A stretch of 42,227 bases of DNA, taken from assembly GCF_003336425.1 (NCBI RefSeq), contig NZ_QEIO01000035.1:1-42227 (forward strand), given 5' to 3'. The stretch comes from Marinitenerispora sediminis (GTDB lineage Bacteria > Actinomycetota > Actinomycetes > Streptosporangiales > Streptosporangiaceae). Positions 22,270 through 29,134 of the stretch are shown here, one piece after another (the first letter of the stretch is position 1; every line of letters begins with the position of its first letter). A program made the translations under genes and the position numbers. Below the pieces are notes generated by a model, which did no database searches, had not been told where the DNA came from, and saw only the letters and a list, made by a program, of their open reading frames with translations.

Positions 22270-24711
22270 GTGACGGAACCGACGCCCTCGCTGACCTGGA
22301 CACTCGCGGCCGGAGACCGGCGGCTCCGCGTGGAGCTCCTGCCGTGGCTGCTGGTCCGCACGCCCGGTTTCCCCGCCGCCCTGCTCGACCCGGTCGCGCG
22401 CCCGGAGACCCTCGCGGAGGCCGACCGCCTCGCCGATGCCGAGGCCCGGGTCGACCGGATGCGCGCCGCGTTCCTGGACGGAACGTGGCCCACCGTCCGC
22501 GAGCGCGCCAAGACCGCCCCGCCGCCCGACGCGCCGCGGTTCCGCGTCCTGGTCGCCGCCGCCAAGCGGGTCGACCGCGGCGAGTCGGTACCGGACCGCC
22601 CCCGGGAGGCCCTGGCGCACTACCTGCCCGATGACTGGGCCGCCGGGTGGAACGCCGCCGTCCAAGCCCGCGACGAGGCCGTCGCCGCCGCCCAGGCGAC
22701 CTTCGCCGGCGGACTGGCCGCCGCCCGCGGCGAGGTGGCCGCGGCGTTCCACGACACCAGGCTGCGCCACGCCGTGCACATCTCCAACCCCGGGTTCCAC
22801 CGCACCGCGTTCGGCGCCGAGTCGACCGTCGCCCGGCTCGCCGACCCGCGCGGCCGGGACGCGCGCCGCGCCCTGAGCACCGCGCACCGCTACCTGCGCC
22901 GCTTCACCACGCGGTGCGAGACCGTCGCGTTCTTCGGGCCGGTGCTGTTCGCGCGGTTCGCGCCGGACCTCGACGCGCCGCACACGGTGGACGCTCCGGT
23001 GGCGGAACGCGTCTTCGTCGAGGCCGGCACCTGGCTCGTGGACCGGATCGCCGCCGACCTCACCCAGGCCACCCCCGTGGAGCGGCTGCGCGCCTGGCGG
23101 GACCCCATGGTCCGCCCGGTACCCGGGCGCGACGAGGTCGAGCGCGTCCTCGACGGCCGGCGCGTGCGGCTTCCGCCCGATCTCATGCGCTTCTGGCGGG
23201 CCGCCGACGGCCGACCGGTGGCCGAGATCGCCGCCGAGGCCGGGCTCGCGCCCGAGCGGATCGCCACCGAGGTCCCCCGGCTCCGCCCGCTGCTGCGGCT
23301 CACCGCCGTCCCGGTGCCGGCCACAGAGCTGCACCCCCTGCCGCTGCTGGCCGCCGCGCCGGTCGCTCGGCGGCTGCTCGCCGTGCGCGACCGCTACGCG
23401 GACCTCCCCTGGCCGGACCGGCGCGACGCCCTGGAGGAGGCCGAATCGCTGGCGGCCAGCCTCAGCGGCGACCGAGCCCGCACCGCGGGCCGCCACTACG
23501 CCGACCGGGAGGTCTTCCACGAGGACCGCTCCAGTCCGCTCAGCGAGCGGGTCCGCTTCGGTGCCCCGGCGCTGCGCGGCGTGCGCGCCGCACTCGACGC
23601 GGTCCTCCCGCTGGTCTACCTCGGCGCCCTGCTGCGCCGCGAGGACGCCCGCGACGCCGTCCGCGCCGCGCTGTCCGACCGCCCCGCGCCGCTGCTCCGG
23701 GTGGTCACCGCCGACCTGCCGGAGCACCCGCGGCGTGCCGAGCGGCTGCGGGCGGCGCTGCGCGCGCTCGTGGCCGAACGGGCGGCGAGCCCCGGATGCC
23801 GCGCCGTCCACCTCGACTCGGCCGCGGTCGCGGCGGTCCTCGCGCCGCTGTGGGAGCTGGTGCCCCCCGACGCCGCCGGCGACCCCTGCCTGCCCAGCCC
23901 CGACCTGATGGCGGTCGGCCCCGACCTCGCCACCGCCACCTGGTTGCTCTCCGAGCTGCACGACGACTGCGGCTCGATCTACGGCGGCCTGGAGAACCCG
24001 CTGCACAGTGACCCGGCCGGCCTGTGGGCGGGGTACACGGCCGCGGTGACCGCGCGGATCGATCCGGCCGGTGTCGCCACCGTGGTCGCGCGGCGGCGCA
24101 GCGCCCACGTCACCCCGGAGCCGCCCGGACGCTCGATCGAGCTGAGCGGGATGTCGGGACGGGACCGGGCGGAGACCGTTCCGATCGCCGAGGTCCTGGT
24201 GCCGCCCACCGGCGACCGCGTTCTCGTGGACGGCCGCCCGCGGCTGCTCTACCCGGGCGACCTCGACTCCACCGCGCACCGCGCCCTGGCGCTGCCCGCG
24301 TTGAAACCGGTGACGGTGGACCTCGGCGCGCACACGCCCCGCATCACGGTGGACGGCGTCGTCTACCAGCGGGAACGCTGGCGGATCCGGTCACAGACCC
24401 GGGAGGCCGGCGACGAGTTCGGCCGGTGGCGGGCCGTGCAGCGGTTGCGCAGCGCACACGCCCTCCCCCGCCGCTGCTACGTCCGCCACCCCGCAGAGCC
24501 CAAGCCCCTCTACGTCGACTTCGCCGACCCGCTCGCCGTGCTCGACCTCGCCCGGCTGCCACCGGGGGAGGTCACGGTGACCGAGGCACTGCCCGCTCCG
24601 GGGGAACTGTGGTGGCGGGTCGGCGGCGCGGCGCAGCACGCCGAGCTGCGGATCGGCTGCGTCGTGTCCGACGCGACCGTACCGGCCCAGAACGGAGGGC
24701 GTCGCCCATGA
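22270..24711 (+). CDS. LanB-like peptide aminoacyl-tRNA ligase (PEARL) 1
   Basis: An 813-residue protein of the lantibiotic-dehydratase N-domain family. In LanB enzymes this domain uses glutamyl-tRNA to esterify Ser/Thr. In PEARLs it joins an amino acid from aminoacyl-tRNA to a peptide C-terminus, using ATP. The family signature is RCETVAFFGP at 215-224. Other conserved blocks shared with the three paralogues are GRHYADREVFHED, LLSELHDD, the EPKPLYVDFADP block and a C-terminal GELWWRVGG. No separate elimination domain is visible. It is the most divergent copy (RCETVA against KNETTS). GTG 22270 has GGGAGG 6 bases upstream. It overlaps the next gene by ATGA. Which tRNA it uses cannot be read from sequence. 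Confidence 0.8.
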   Translation: MTEPTPSLTWTLAAGDRRLRVELLPWLLVRTPGFPAALLDPVARPETLAEADRLADAEARVDRMRAAFLDGTWPTVRERAKTAPPPDAPRFRVLVAAAKRVDRGESVPDRPREALAHYLPDDWAAGWNAAVQARDEAVAAAQATFAGGLAAARGEVAAAFHDTRLRHAVHISNPGFHRTAFGAESTVARLADPRGRDARRALSTAHRYLRRFTTRCETVAFFGPVLFARFAPDLDAPHTVDAPVAERVFVEAGTWLVDRIAADLTQATPVERLRAWRDPMVRPVPGRDEVERVLDGRRVRLPPDLMRFWRAADGRPVAEIAAEAGLAPERIATEVPRLRPLLRLTAVPVPATELHPLPLLAAAPVARRLLAVRDRYADLPWPDRRDALEEAESLAASLSGDRARTAGRHYADREVFHEDRSSPLSERVRFGAPALRGVRAALDAVLPLVYLGALLRREDARDAVRAALSDRPAPLLRVVTADLPEHPRRAERLRAALRALVAERAASPGCRAVHLDSAAVAAVLAPLWELVPPDAAGDPCLPSPDLMAVGPDLATATWLLSELHDDCGSIYGGLENPLHSDPAGLWAGYTAAVTARIDPAGVATVVARRRSAHVTPEPPGRSIELSGMSGRDRAETVPIAEVLVPPTGDRVLVDGRPRLLYPGDLDSTAHRALALPALKPVTVDLGAHTPRITVDGVVYQRERWRIRSQTREAGDEFGRWRAVQRLRSAHALPRRCYVRHPAEPKPLYVDFADPLAVLDLARLPPGEVTVTEALPAPGELWWRVGGAAQHAELRIGCVVSDATVPAQNGGRRP

Positions 24712-25133
24712 CCCTGCTCCCCGACCCGGCCACGGAGTTCGGTGCCCGGGTGCACCGCCGCCTGAACCAGGAACTCGTCATCTGGCTCACCACCGTCGAC
24801 GCCGCCGGCGCGCCGCAGCCCAACCCGGTCTGGTTCCTCTGGGACGGCGAGGCGGTGCTGGTCTACACGGCGACGACCGCGCACCGGGTGCGCCATCTGG
24901 CCCGCAACCCGCGGGTGAGCCTGCACCTGGACGGCGGCGAGTTCGGGCGCGACATCGTGGTGCTCTCGGGCACGGCGCACCGCCGTCCCGACCTGCCGCC
25001 CGCCGACGAGCACCCCGGCTTCCTCGCCAAGTACCGCGACCTCATGACCCGGGTGTTCGGCGGTCCGGCGGGCTTCCGGGCGGGCCACGCCGTGCCGCTG
25101 AGGATCGGCGGCCTGCGGTTACGCGGCCGGTGA
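24708..25133 (+). CDS. PNPOx-like split-barrel flavoprotein (F420/FMN, Rv3369-like)
   Basis: A 141-residue split-barrel protein: LVIWLTTVDAAGAPQPNPVW, then VLVYTATTAHRVRHLARNPRVSLHLDGG and FRAGHAVPLRIGGLRLR at the end. The pattern resembles the TIGR03667/Rv3369 group of putative F420-dependent reductases. It overlaps PEARL 1 by ATGA, with GGAGGG upstream, so it is translationally coupled and very likely part of the pathway. It could oxidise or reduce an amino acid carried on the scaffold. The 3' end overlaps the convergent methyltransferase gene by 15 bases. The cofactor is not proven. Confidence 0.78.
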   Translation: MTLLPDPATEFGARVHRRLNQELVIWLTTVDAAGAPQPNPVWFLWDGEAVLVYTATTAHRVRHLARNPRVSLHLDGGEFGRDIVVLSGTAHRRPDLPPADEHPGFLAKYRDLMTRVFGGPAGFRAGHAVPLRIGGLRLRGR

Positions 25134-26174
25134 GCCGGCCGGCCGGGCCTCCAGCACGCTCATGGCGCGGTCGGCGCTGTGGACGACCCGGCTCACCGCG
25201 AGGTCGGCCGCGGCGAGCAGCCGGGCGGTGTGCTCCAGCGTCCGCTCCCGGCCGCCGCTGACCACCAGCAGGTGGAGGTCGAGCATGCCGCGTGCGGCCG
25301 GCGCGTCCGGGTCGGCGAGGCCGCCGACGACGAGCAGCCGGGCGCCGGCGGTCATGGCGGCGCGGATCCGGCGCAGCAGCACGGTGGCGTCCGCGTCGTC
25401 CCAGTCGGCGAGCACCCGGCACAGGAGGTAGACGTCGGCACCCGCGGGGACCGACTCCAGGAAGCTGCCTTCGACAACGGTCGCGCGGTCCGCGACCCCC
25501 GCCGCGGACAGAGCGGCGCGGGCGTGCCGGGCCGCGTCCGGTAGTTCCTGGAGAACGGCGGTGAGTGAGGGGTTGGCGGTGAGCAGTGCGGTGGTGAGGG
25601 CGCCGTGGCCGCCGCCGATGTCGGCCACCTGGCGGCTCGCGGCGAAGTCGTGCACCTCCATGAGCAGGGCGCGGGCTTCGGCGAGCGAACCGGCCATGCC
25701 GGCGCCGTACCACCGCGCCGCCTCGGGGGCGGCCGCGAGGTAGCTCCAGAAGTCGTCCCCGAAGAACTGCGGGAAGGCCGCCCTCCCGGTGCGCAGGGTG
25801 TGCTCGGCTCGGCTCCAGGCGAGGTACTGCTCCTCGCACACGGTGCGCGTCCACGGCGCCAGGCTCTCGGGGTGGTCGGTGCGCAGCAGTGCCCCGGTGG
25901 GGGTCAGGGACACCGCTCCGCCGGGCGCGAGCGAGAGGAGGCCGGCATCCGCCAGCACGGGGACGGCGCGTCGCAGCACGTCGGGGTCCACCCCGCAGGA
26001 TTCGGCGAGCTCGGCCGTGCCGCGGGGGCCGGACGCGAGGGCATCCGGGAGGCCGACCCGCACGGCCGCGTGGATGAGCTGGGAGAGCCGGTAGCCCGAG
26101 ACCATGGCGCGCAGCCGTTCGCGTGCGGGCGGCGCCTCGGACGGCGCCCCTGACGGCGGGCGGTGGTGGGACAT
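25119..26174 (-). CDS. SAM-dependent O-methyltransferase (AdoMet_MTase/dimerisation type)
   Basis: A 351-residue enzyme of the plant/actinobacterial small-molecule O-methyltransferase family. The N-terminal winged-helix dimerisation domain covers ~20-100 (LSQLIHAAVRVGLPDAL, ELAESCGVDPDVLRRAVPVL). The SAM-binding glycine motif is VADIGGGHGALTTAL near 190, followed by the acidic residue in AVLQELPD and the strand DVYLLCRVLADWDD. The usual catalytic His of this family lies in a HxWxD-like segment; here it reads RVLADWDD, so that His appears replaced by Arg. The substrate could be a phenol or carboxyl group of the scaffold-borne product. ATG 26174 has AAAGGAAG upstream. It is transcribed towards PEARL 1 and away from the precursor. 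Confidence 0.82.
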   Translation of the reverse strand: MSHHRPPSGAPSEAPPARERLRAMVSGYRLSQLIHAAVRVGLPDALASGPRGTAELAESCGVDPDVLRRAVPVLADAGLLSLAPGGAVSLTPTGALLRTDHPESLAPWTRTVCEEQYLAWSRAEHTLRTGRAAFPQFFGDDFWSYLAAAPEAARWYGAGMAGSLAEARALLMEVHDFAASRQVADIGGGHGALTTALLTANPSLTAVLQELPDAARHARAALSAAGVADRATVVEGSFLESVPAGADVYLLCRVLADWDDADATVLLRRIRAAMTAGARLLVVGGLADPDAPAARGMLDLHLLVVSGGRERTLEHTARLLAAADLAVSRVVHSADRAMSVLEARPAGSPAA

Positions 26175-26988
26175 GGCACTTCCTTTCGGCGGGCCCGGGT
26201 GAATATCGCCGGGTGGGAGAATGGATCCGCGTCGGCAGTGTTTCCGTGATTGCCATCTTCTAGCTCCCCGACTCACTTCGCGGGCAAACTTTCGATTTAG
26301 CGGGCCATGATTTTTTATTGCGCACGTAAGTGCGTCCCTGTCAAGGGGCCGACTCCGGCCTCCGGATCATTCGCGGGGTGCGGGTGATCGAATTCGAGTC
26401 GGCGGTTCTTTTTGGGATGTGTTGTCGGCGACCCAGCGTTACGATCTCTCAGGGGGTTTCTGGGACCGTGCGATCTCCCTCGATCGTGTTCGGTCGGCGA
26501 CTTTCGGTGAAAACATCGCATGTCCTGGGTGAATGCCAATATCGATTGGCGCCGATAATGCCGGCACTCACGCACGGTGTCGGGCTGGGTTCGTTGGGTA
26601 GGTGGCCGTTTTTCGGCATTCCATTACTTCTGGTAGTCGAATTCAAGATCGCCTGCGGCCTTCTGGGATGGAGCCTTGACATCCTTGTATTGCATTTTCC
26701 ATACTGGACCGTGTTTTCGGGGGTGGGTGCTCTGCTCGGAGCGGCGGCACTATTGCCCCCCGGGTTGCGGTCTTTTCGGGGTGGTAGGCATTTCGAGTCC
26801 GCGCCCCCGCGTGGCGTTTCTGTCCGTGATTTCAATTTCTCGGTGAATGGTCGGTGAACCGCCCGGTCGGCGGTCGCCGCCGCCAGTCCACCGGCCGCGG
26901 GATCCGCTGGAGCCCGCGTGTCGTCCCCTTTCCCATCGCCGCCGGGCAGCCCGCCGGCGGCCACCCCGGCACGAGAGGAGGCAGCAGC
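26175..26988. other. Long, low-GC intergenic region upstream of the scaffold peptide gene
   Basis: 814 bases between the divergent methyltransferase and precursor genes, clearly poorer in G/C than its surroundings (about 26250-26870). It holds a palindrome GCCAAT-ATCG-ATTGGC at 26535-26550 and a GCGCAC-GTAA-GTGCGT dyad near 26320-26335. It also holds a T-rich run at 26311-26317. Read on the minus strand, TTGACA (complement of 26339-26344) precedes AATAAA at about 19 bases and could serve the methyltransferase. An open frame at 26330-26857 has third-position usage unlike the host genes and no ribosome-binding site, so I do not call it a gene, although it would encode two hydrophobic segments. 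Confidence 0.55.
26676..26705 (+). promoter_or_regulatory. Candidate promoter of the scaffold peptide gene
   Basis: Perfect -35 TTGACA at 26676-26681 and CATACT (4 of 6 to TATAAT) at 26700-26705, with an 18-base spacer, inside the low-GC region. Transcription would start near 26712, leaving a ~275-base leader before the precursor start. Confidence 0.45.
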
Positions 26989-27135
26989 GTGACCGACGAG
27001 CAGCGTGACCCCGGTACCGACGTCATCGAACCCGACGCCCCCGTGGCCGAGGCCGACGACCTCGACGACCTGGACGACGTCGACTTCGACCTCGACGAGG
27101 TCGAGAACAAGATCGCCCCACTGGCTCTCGCCTAG
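26989..27135 (+). CDS. Scaffold (precursor) peptide of the pearlin cluster
   Basis: A 48-residue peptide with GTG start and GAGAGGAG 8 bases upstream. It contains 18 Asp/Glu and only one Arg and one Lys. Residues 23-37 read DDLDDLDDVDFDLDE, an alternation of acidic and hydrophobic residues. FDLD (33-36) matches the FxLD leader motif recognised by LanB-type enzymes. The C-terminus is ENKIAPLALA. There is no Ser, Cys or aromatic residue after F33 and the only Thr are T2 and T10, so it cannot be a lanthipeptide, thiopeptide or azole precursor. A peptide ending in Ala fits a carrier to which PEARLs add amino acids that are not gene-encoded here. Its place before the maturation operon supports this. 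Confidence 0.85.
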   Translation: MTDEQRDPGTDVIEPDAPVAEADDLDDLDDVDFDLDEVENKIAPLALA

Positions 27136-27172
27136 GCGCCCCGGACGGGTGTCCGCCCCTGGCACCGGCGGC

Positions 27173-27202
27173 GTCCGGCCGTGCCGCCCGGCATGGCCGG
27201 AC
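27173..27202 (+). terminator. Attenuator/processing hairpin after the scaffold peptide gene
   Basis: Nearly perfect 13-bp stem (outer 8 bp GTCCGGCC/GGCCGGAC, inner GTGCC/GGCAT with one G-T) around a 4-base GCCC loop, 38 bases after the precursor stop. No U-tract follows. It probably gives partial termination or stabilises the precursor mRNA, so that peptide is made in excess over enzymes. Confidence 0.65.
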
Positions 27203-27258
27203 CCCGCCGGACCACCGCCCGCACCATCCCGTCAGACCGACCAAGGAAGGCGCCGACC

Positions 27259-29058
27259 ATGTCCGTACCCACGTCCACGACGCGCGGCGCGGCCGTGCAC
27301 GTCACCGTCGACCACGGAGCCGCCGTCAGCTACGGCGGGCTGCGCACCGCGCTGGCGGCCGCCCTCGACGCCGGGGCGGACCTCGTGGACCTCGCCGCCC
27401 GCTACCCGGCCGAGTGGGCAGTCCTGCGCCCCGCGCCGGATGACGGCCGCGGCGCGGACATCGCCGAGATCGCCCTCGCCCCGTCGGAGCGCCGGCTGCA
27501 CCGCGAGTCGGAGCAGGTCTTCCGCGTCCTCTCCGTCGCGGCCGCCGGGCTGTGCGAGGCGTCGCGGCTGCTCGGCCGCCCGGTCGTCGTCCACCGGCCG
27601 GCCGCCGGCGACCTGACCTCGCTGCGCGGCTTCATGCGCGCGGTCGAGTACGCGCGCACCGTCCCCGGCGCCGAGATCCGCCTCGCCGAACCGCTCACCG
27701 TGCGCCGGCCGCTCGGCCCGGCCGCCGACTACCGCCCCGAACAGGCGCGCTGCCTGACCCGCGCCGGCGTGCCGGCCGCGCCCGGGGACCTCGAATTCGC
27801 GTCCGGCCGGCCGGCGGCGGCCGGTAGCGACGCTCCCGAGGCGGTCGCCTTCTCGGTGGCCATGTCGGCGGACGCCGACCCTGCCGACCGGCTGGCCGCC
27901 GCCCTCGCCTACAGCCGGTACGGGTTCTTCACCGCCAACTGGGAGGGCATGGCGGCGGTCGCGGAGACCGTGCTGCCGCTCACCGCCGAGGTACCGGACG
28001 GGGCCGTGCCCGGGCTGCTGCGCGAGGCCGGTCGCGGCGACACCCAGGCGGAGGCCATCGAGTTCGAGCCCACGGTGCTGCGCTCCCGCGCGGACCTGCG
28101 GGCCTTCCTGTACAAGGTCCTCGGCATCCAGGCGACGTTCCGGGGCGCGCAGGACAGCGCCGTCGATTACTTCCTCCGTATGCGCGAGCCGGGCGGCCAC
28201 CGTGCGCCGTCCCCCGAGACGCGCGCGCAGTCCCACCTGTACACCGCGCTCGTGCACTCCAAGCGGCTGAACCGGCTCGGCGACGCCGTCGCCGAACTCG
28301 AACAGGGCTTCGCCGCGGTCCGGGAGCGGCCGGACGAGCCGGAGAGCGTCCGGCGCGAACGCGGCTGGCTGCACAACCTGCGCGCTCTCACCCTGTTCCG
28401 CCAGAAGCGGTTCCGGCCCGCCTTCGAGGAGGAGAAGCTGGCGCTGGGCTGCATCGCCGGACTCGACGACCCCAGTTCCGTGCACCTGCGCATCAACCTG
28501 CTCTCCAACCTCAGCGTGCTCCAGGAGCGCGCCGGCCGGTTCGAGCAGGCCCTCGCCACGTGGAACCGGTTCCGCACGGCGTCCGGGGCGGACAACGACT
28601 CCTTCCTCAAACACCACTCCTACCGGGCGGCCGGCCTGCGGCTGGCACTGGCCGACCTGGACGGCGCCCTCCCCGACCTCGCCGAGTCGCTCGACGGCGC
28701 CCGGCGGCACGCCGACGACTTCCACGAGCACGAGATCCGGGTGGAGACCGCGGCGCTGCTCGCCCGGCACGGGCGCGCCGAGGCCGCCGCCGAGCACGCC
28801 GAGGCCGCCCGGTCCGCCGCCGGGCGGCTCGGAGACCCGTACCGCATCGCCCTGGCCGGCGCGGCCGCGGCCGCCGTCCGCGGTGCGGCGCCCGCCCCGG
28901 AGGTCACCGCGTCGCTGCGCGCGTCGCTCAGCCGCGCCCCCGCGGCCGCGGCGCTGGCGGAGGCCGTCGCGCGGGGACCGCAGGCCGTCCTCGCCGCCCT
29001 GCCCGCCCCCCGCACCAAGCTCAACCGCCCCTTCGACCTCGTCAACTTCCAGGACTAG
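27259..29058 (+). CDS. TPR-like protein of unknown function
   Basis: A 599-residue protein that I cannot assign to a named family. Residues ~1-200 mix short strands and helices. From ~220 to 560 it is almost wholly helical, with TPR-like pairs such as AFLYKVLGIQATFRGAQDSA, AQSHLYTALVHSKRLNRLGD, GWLHNLRALTLFRQKRFRPA and LLSNLSVLQERAGRFEQALA. The C-terminus is a distinct TKLNRPFDLVNFQD tail after a low-complexity Ala-rich stretch. There is no signal peptide or membrane helix. ATG 27259 has AAGGAAGG 8 bases upstream; an earlier in-frame ATG at 27193 lies inside the hairpin. Its place between the precursor and PEARL 2 suggests a scaffold or chaperone for the peptide or the enzyme assembly. Confidence 0.6.
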   Translation: MSVPTSTTRGAAVHVTVDHGAAVSYGGLRTALAAALDAGADLVDLAARYPAEWAVLRPAPDDGRGADIAEIALAPSERRLHRESEQVFRVLSVAAAGLCEASRLLGRPVVVHRPAAGDLTSLRGFMRAVEYARTVPGAEIRLAEPLTVRRPLGPAADYRPEQARCLTRAGVPAAPGDLEFASGRPAAAGSDAPEAVAFSVAMSADADPADRLAAALAYSRYGFFTANWEGMAAVAETVLPLTAEVPDGAVPGLLREAGRGDTQAEAIEFEPTVLRSRADLRAFLYKVLGIQATFRGAQDSAVDYFLRMREPGGHRAPSPETRAQSHLYTALVHSKRLNRLGDAVAELEQGFAAVRERPDEPESVRRERGWLHNLRALTLFRQKRFRPAFEEEKLALGCIAGLDDPSSVHLRINLLSNLSVLQERAGRFEQALATWNRFRTASGADNDSFLKHHSYRAAGLRLALADLDGALPDLAESLDGARRHADDFHEHEIRVETAALLARHGRAEAAAEHAEAARSAAGRLGDPYRIALAGAAAAAVRGAAPAPEVTASLRASLSRAPAAAALAEAVARGPQAVLAALPAPRTKLNRPFDLVNFQD

Positions 29059-29062
29059 GCCT

Positions 29063-29089
29063 GCGGCCGGGCCGCGCCGGCCCGGCCGC
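29063..29089 (+). terminator. Intercistronic hairpin between TPR and PEARL 2 genes
   Basis: Perfect 11-bp inverted repeat (arm GCGGCCGGGCC) with a 5-base loop, starting 5 bases after the TPR stop. No U-tract. It may tune expression within the operon. Confidence 0.5.
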
Positions 29090-29134
29090 TCCGGCCGACG
29101 ACCACATCCGACACGGCCAGTGGAGTGGGAGGAC

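Noticed and set aside
26330..26857. A 175-codon open frame with two hydrophobic segments upstream of the precursor
   Set aside because: Third codon positions are not G/C-biased like host genes, there is no ribosome-binding site, it contains the candidate promoter and it resembles no family I know.
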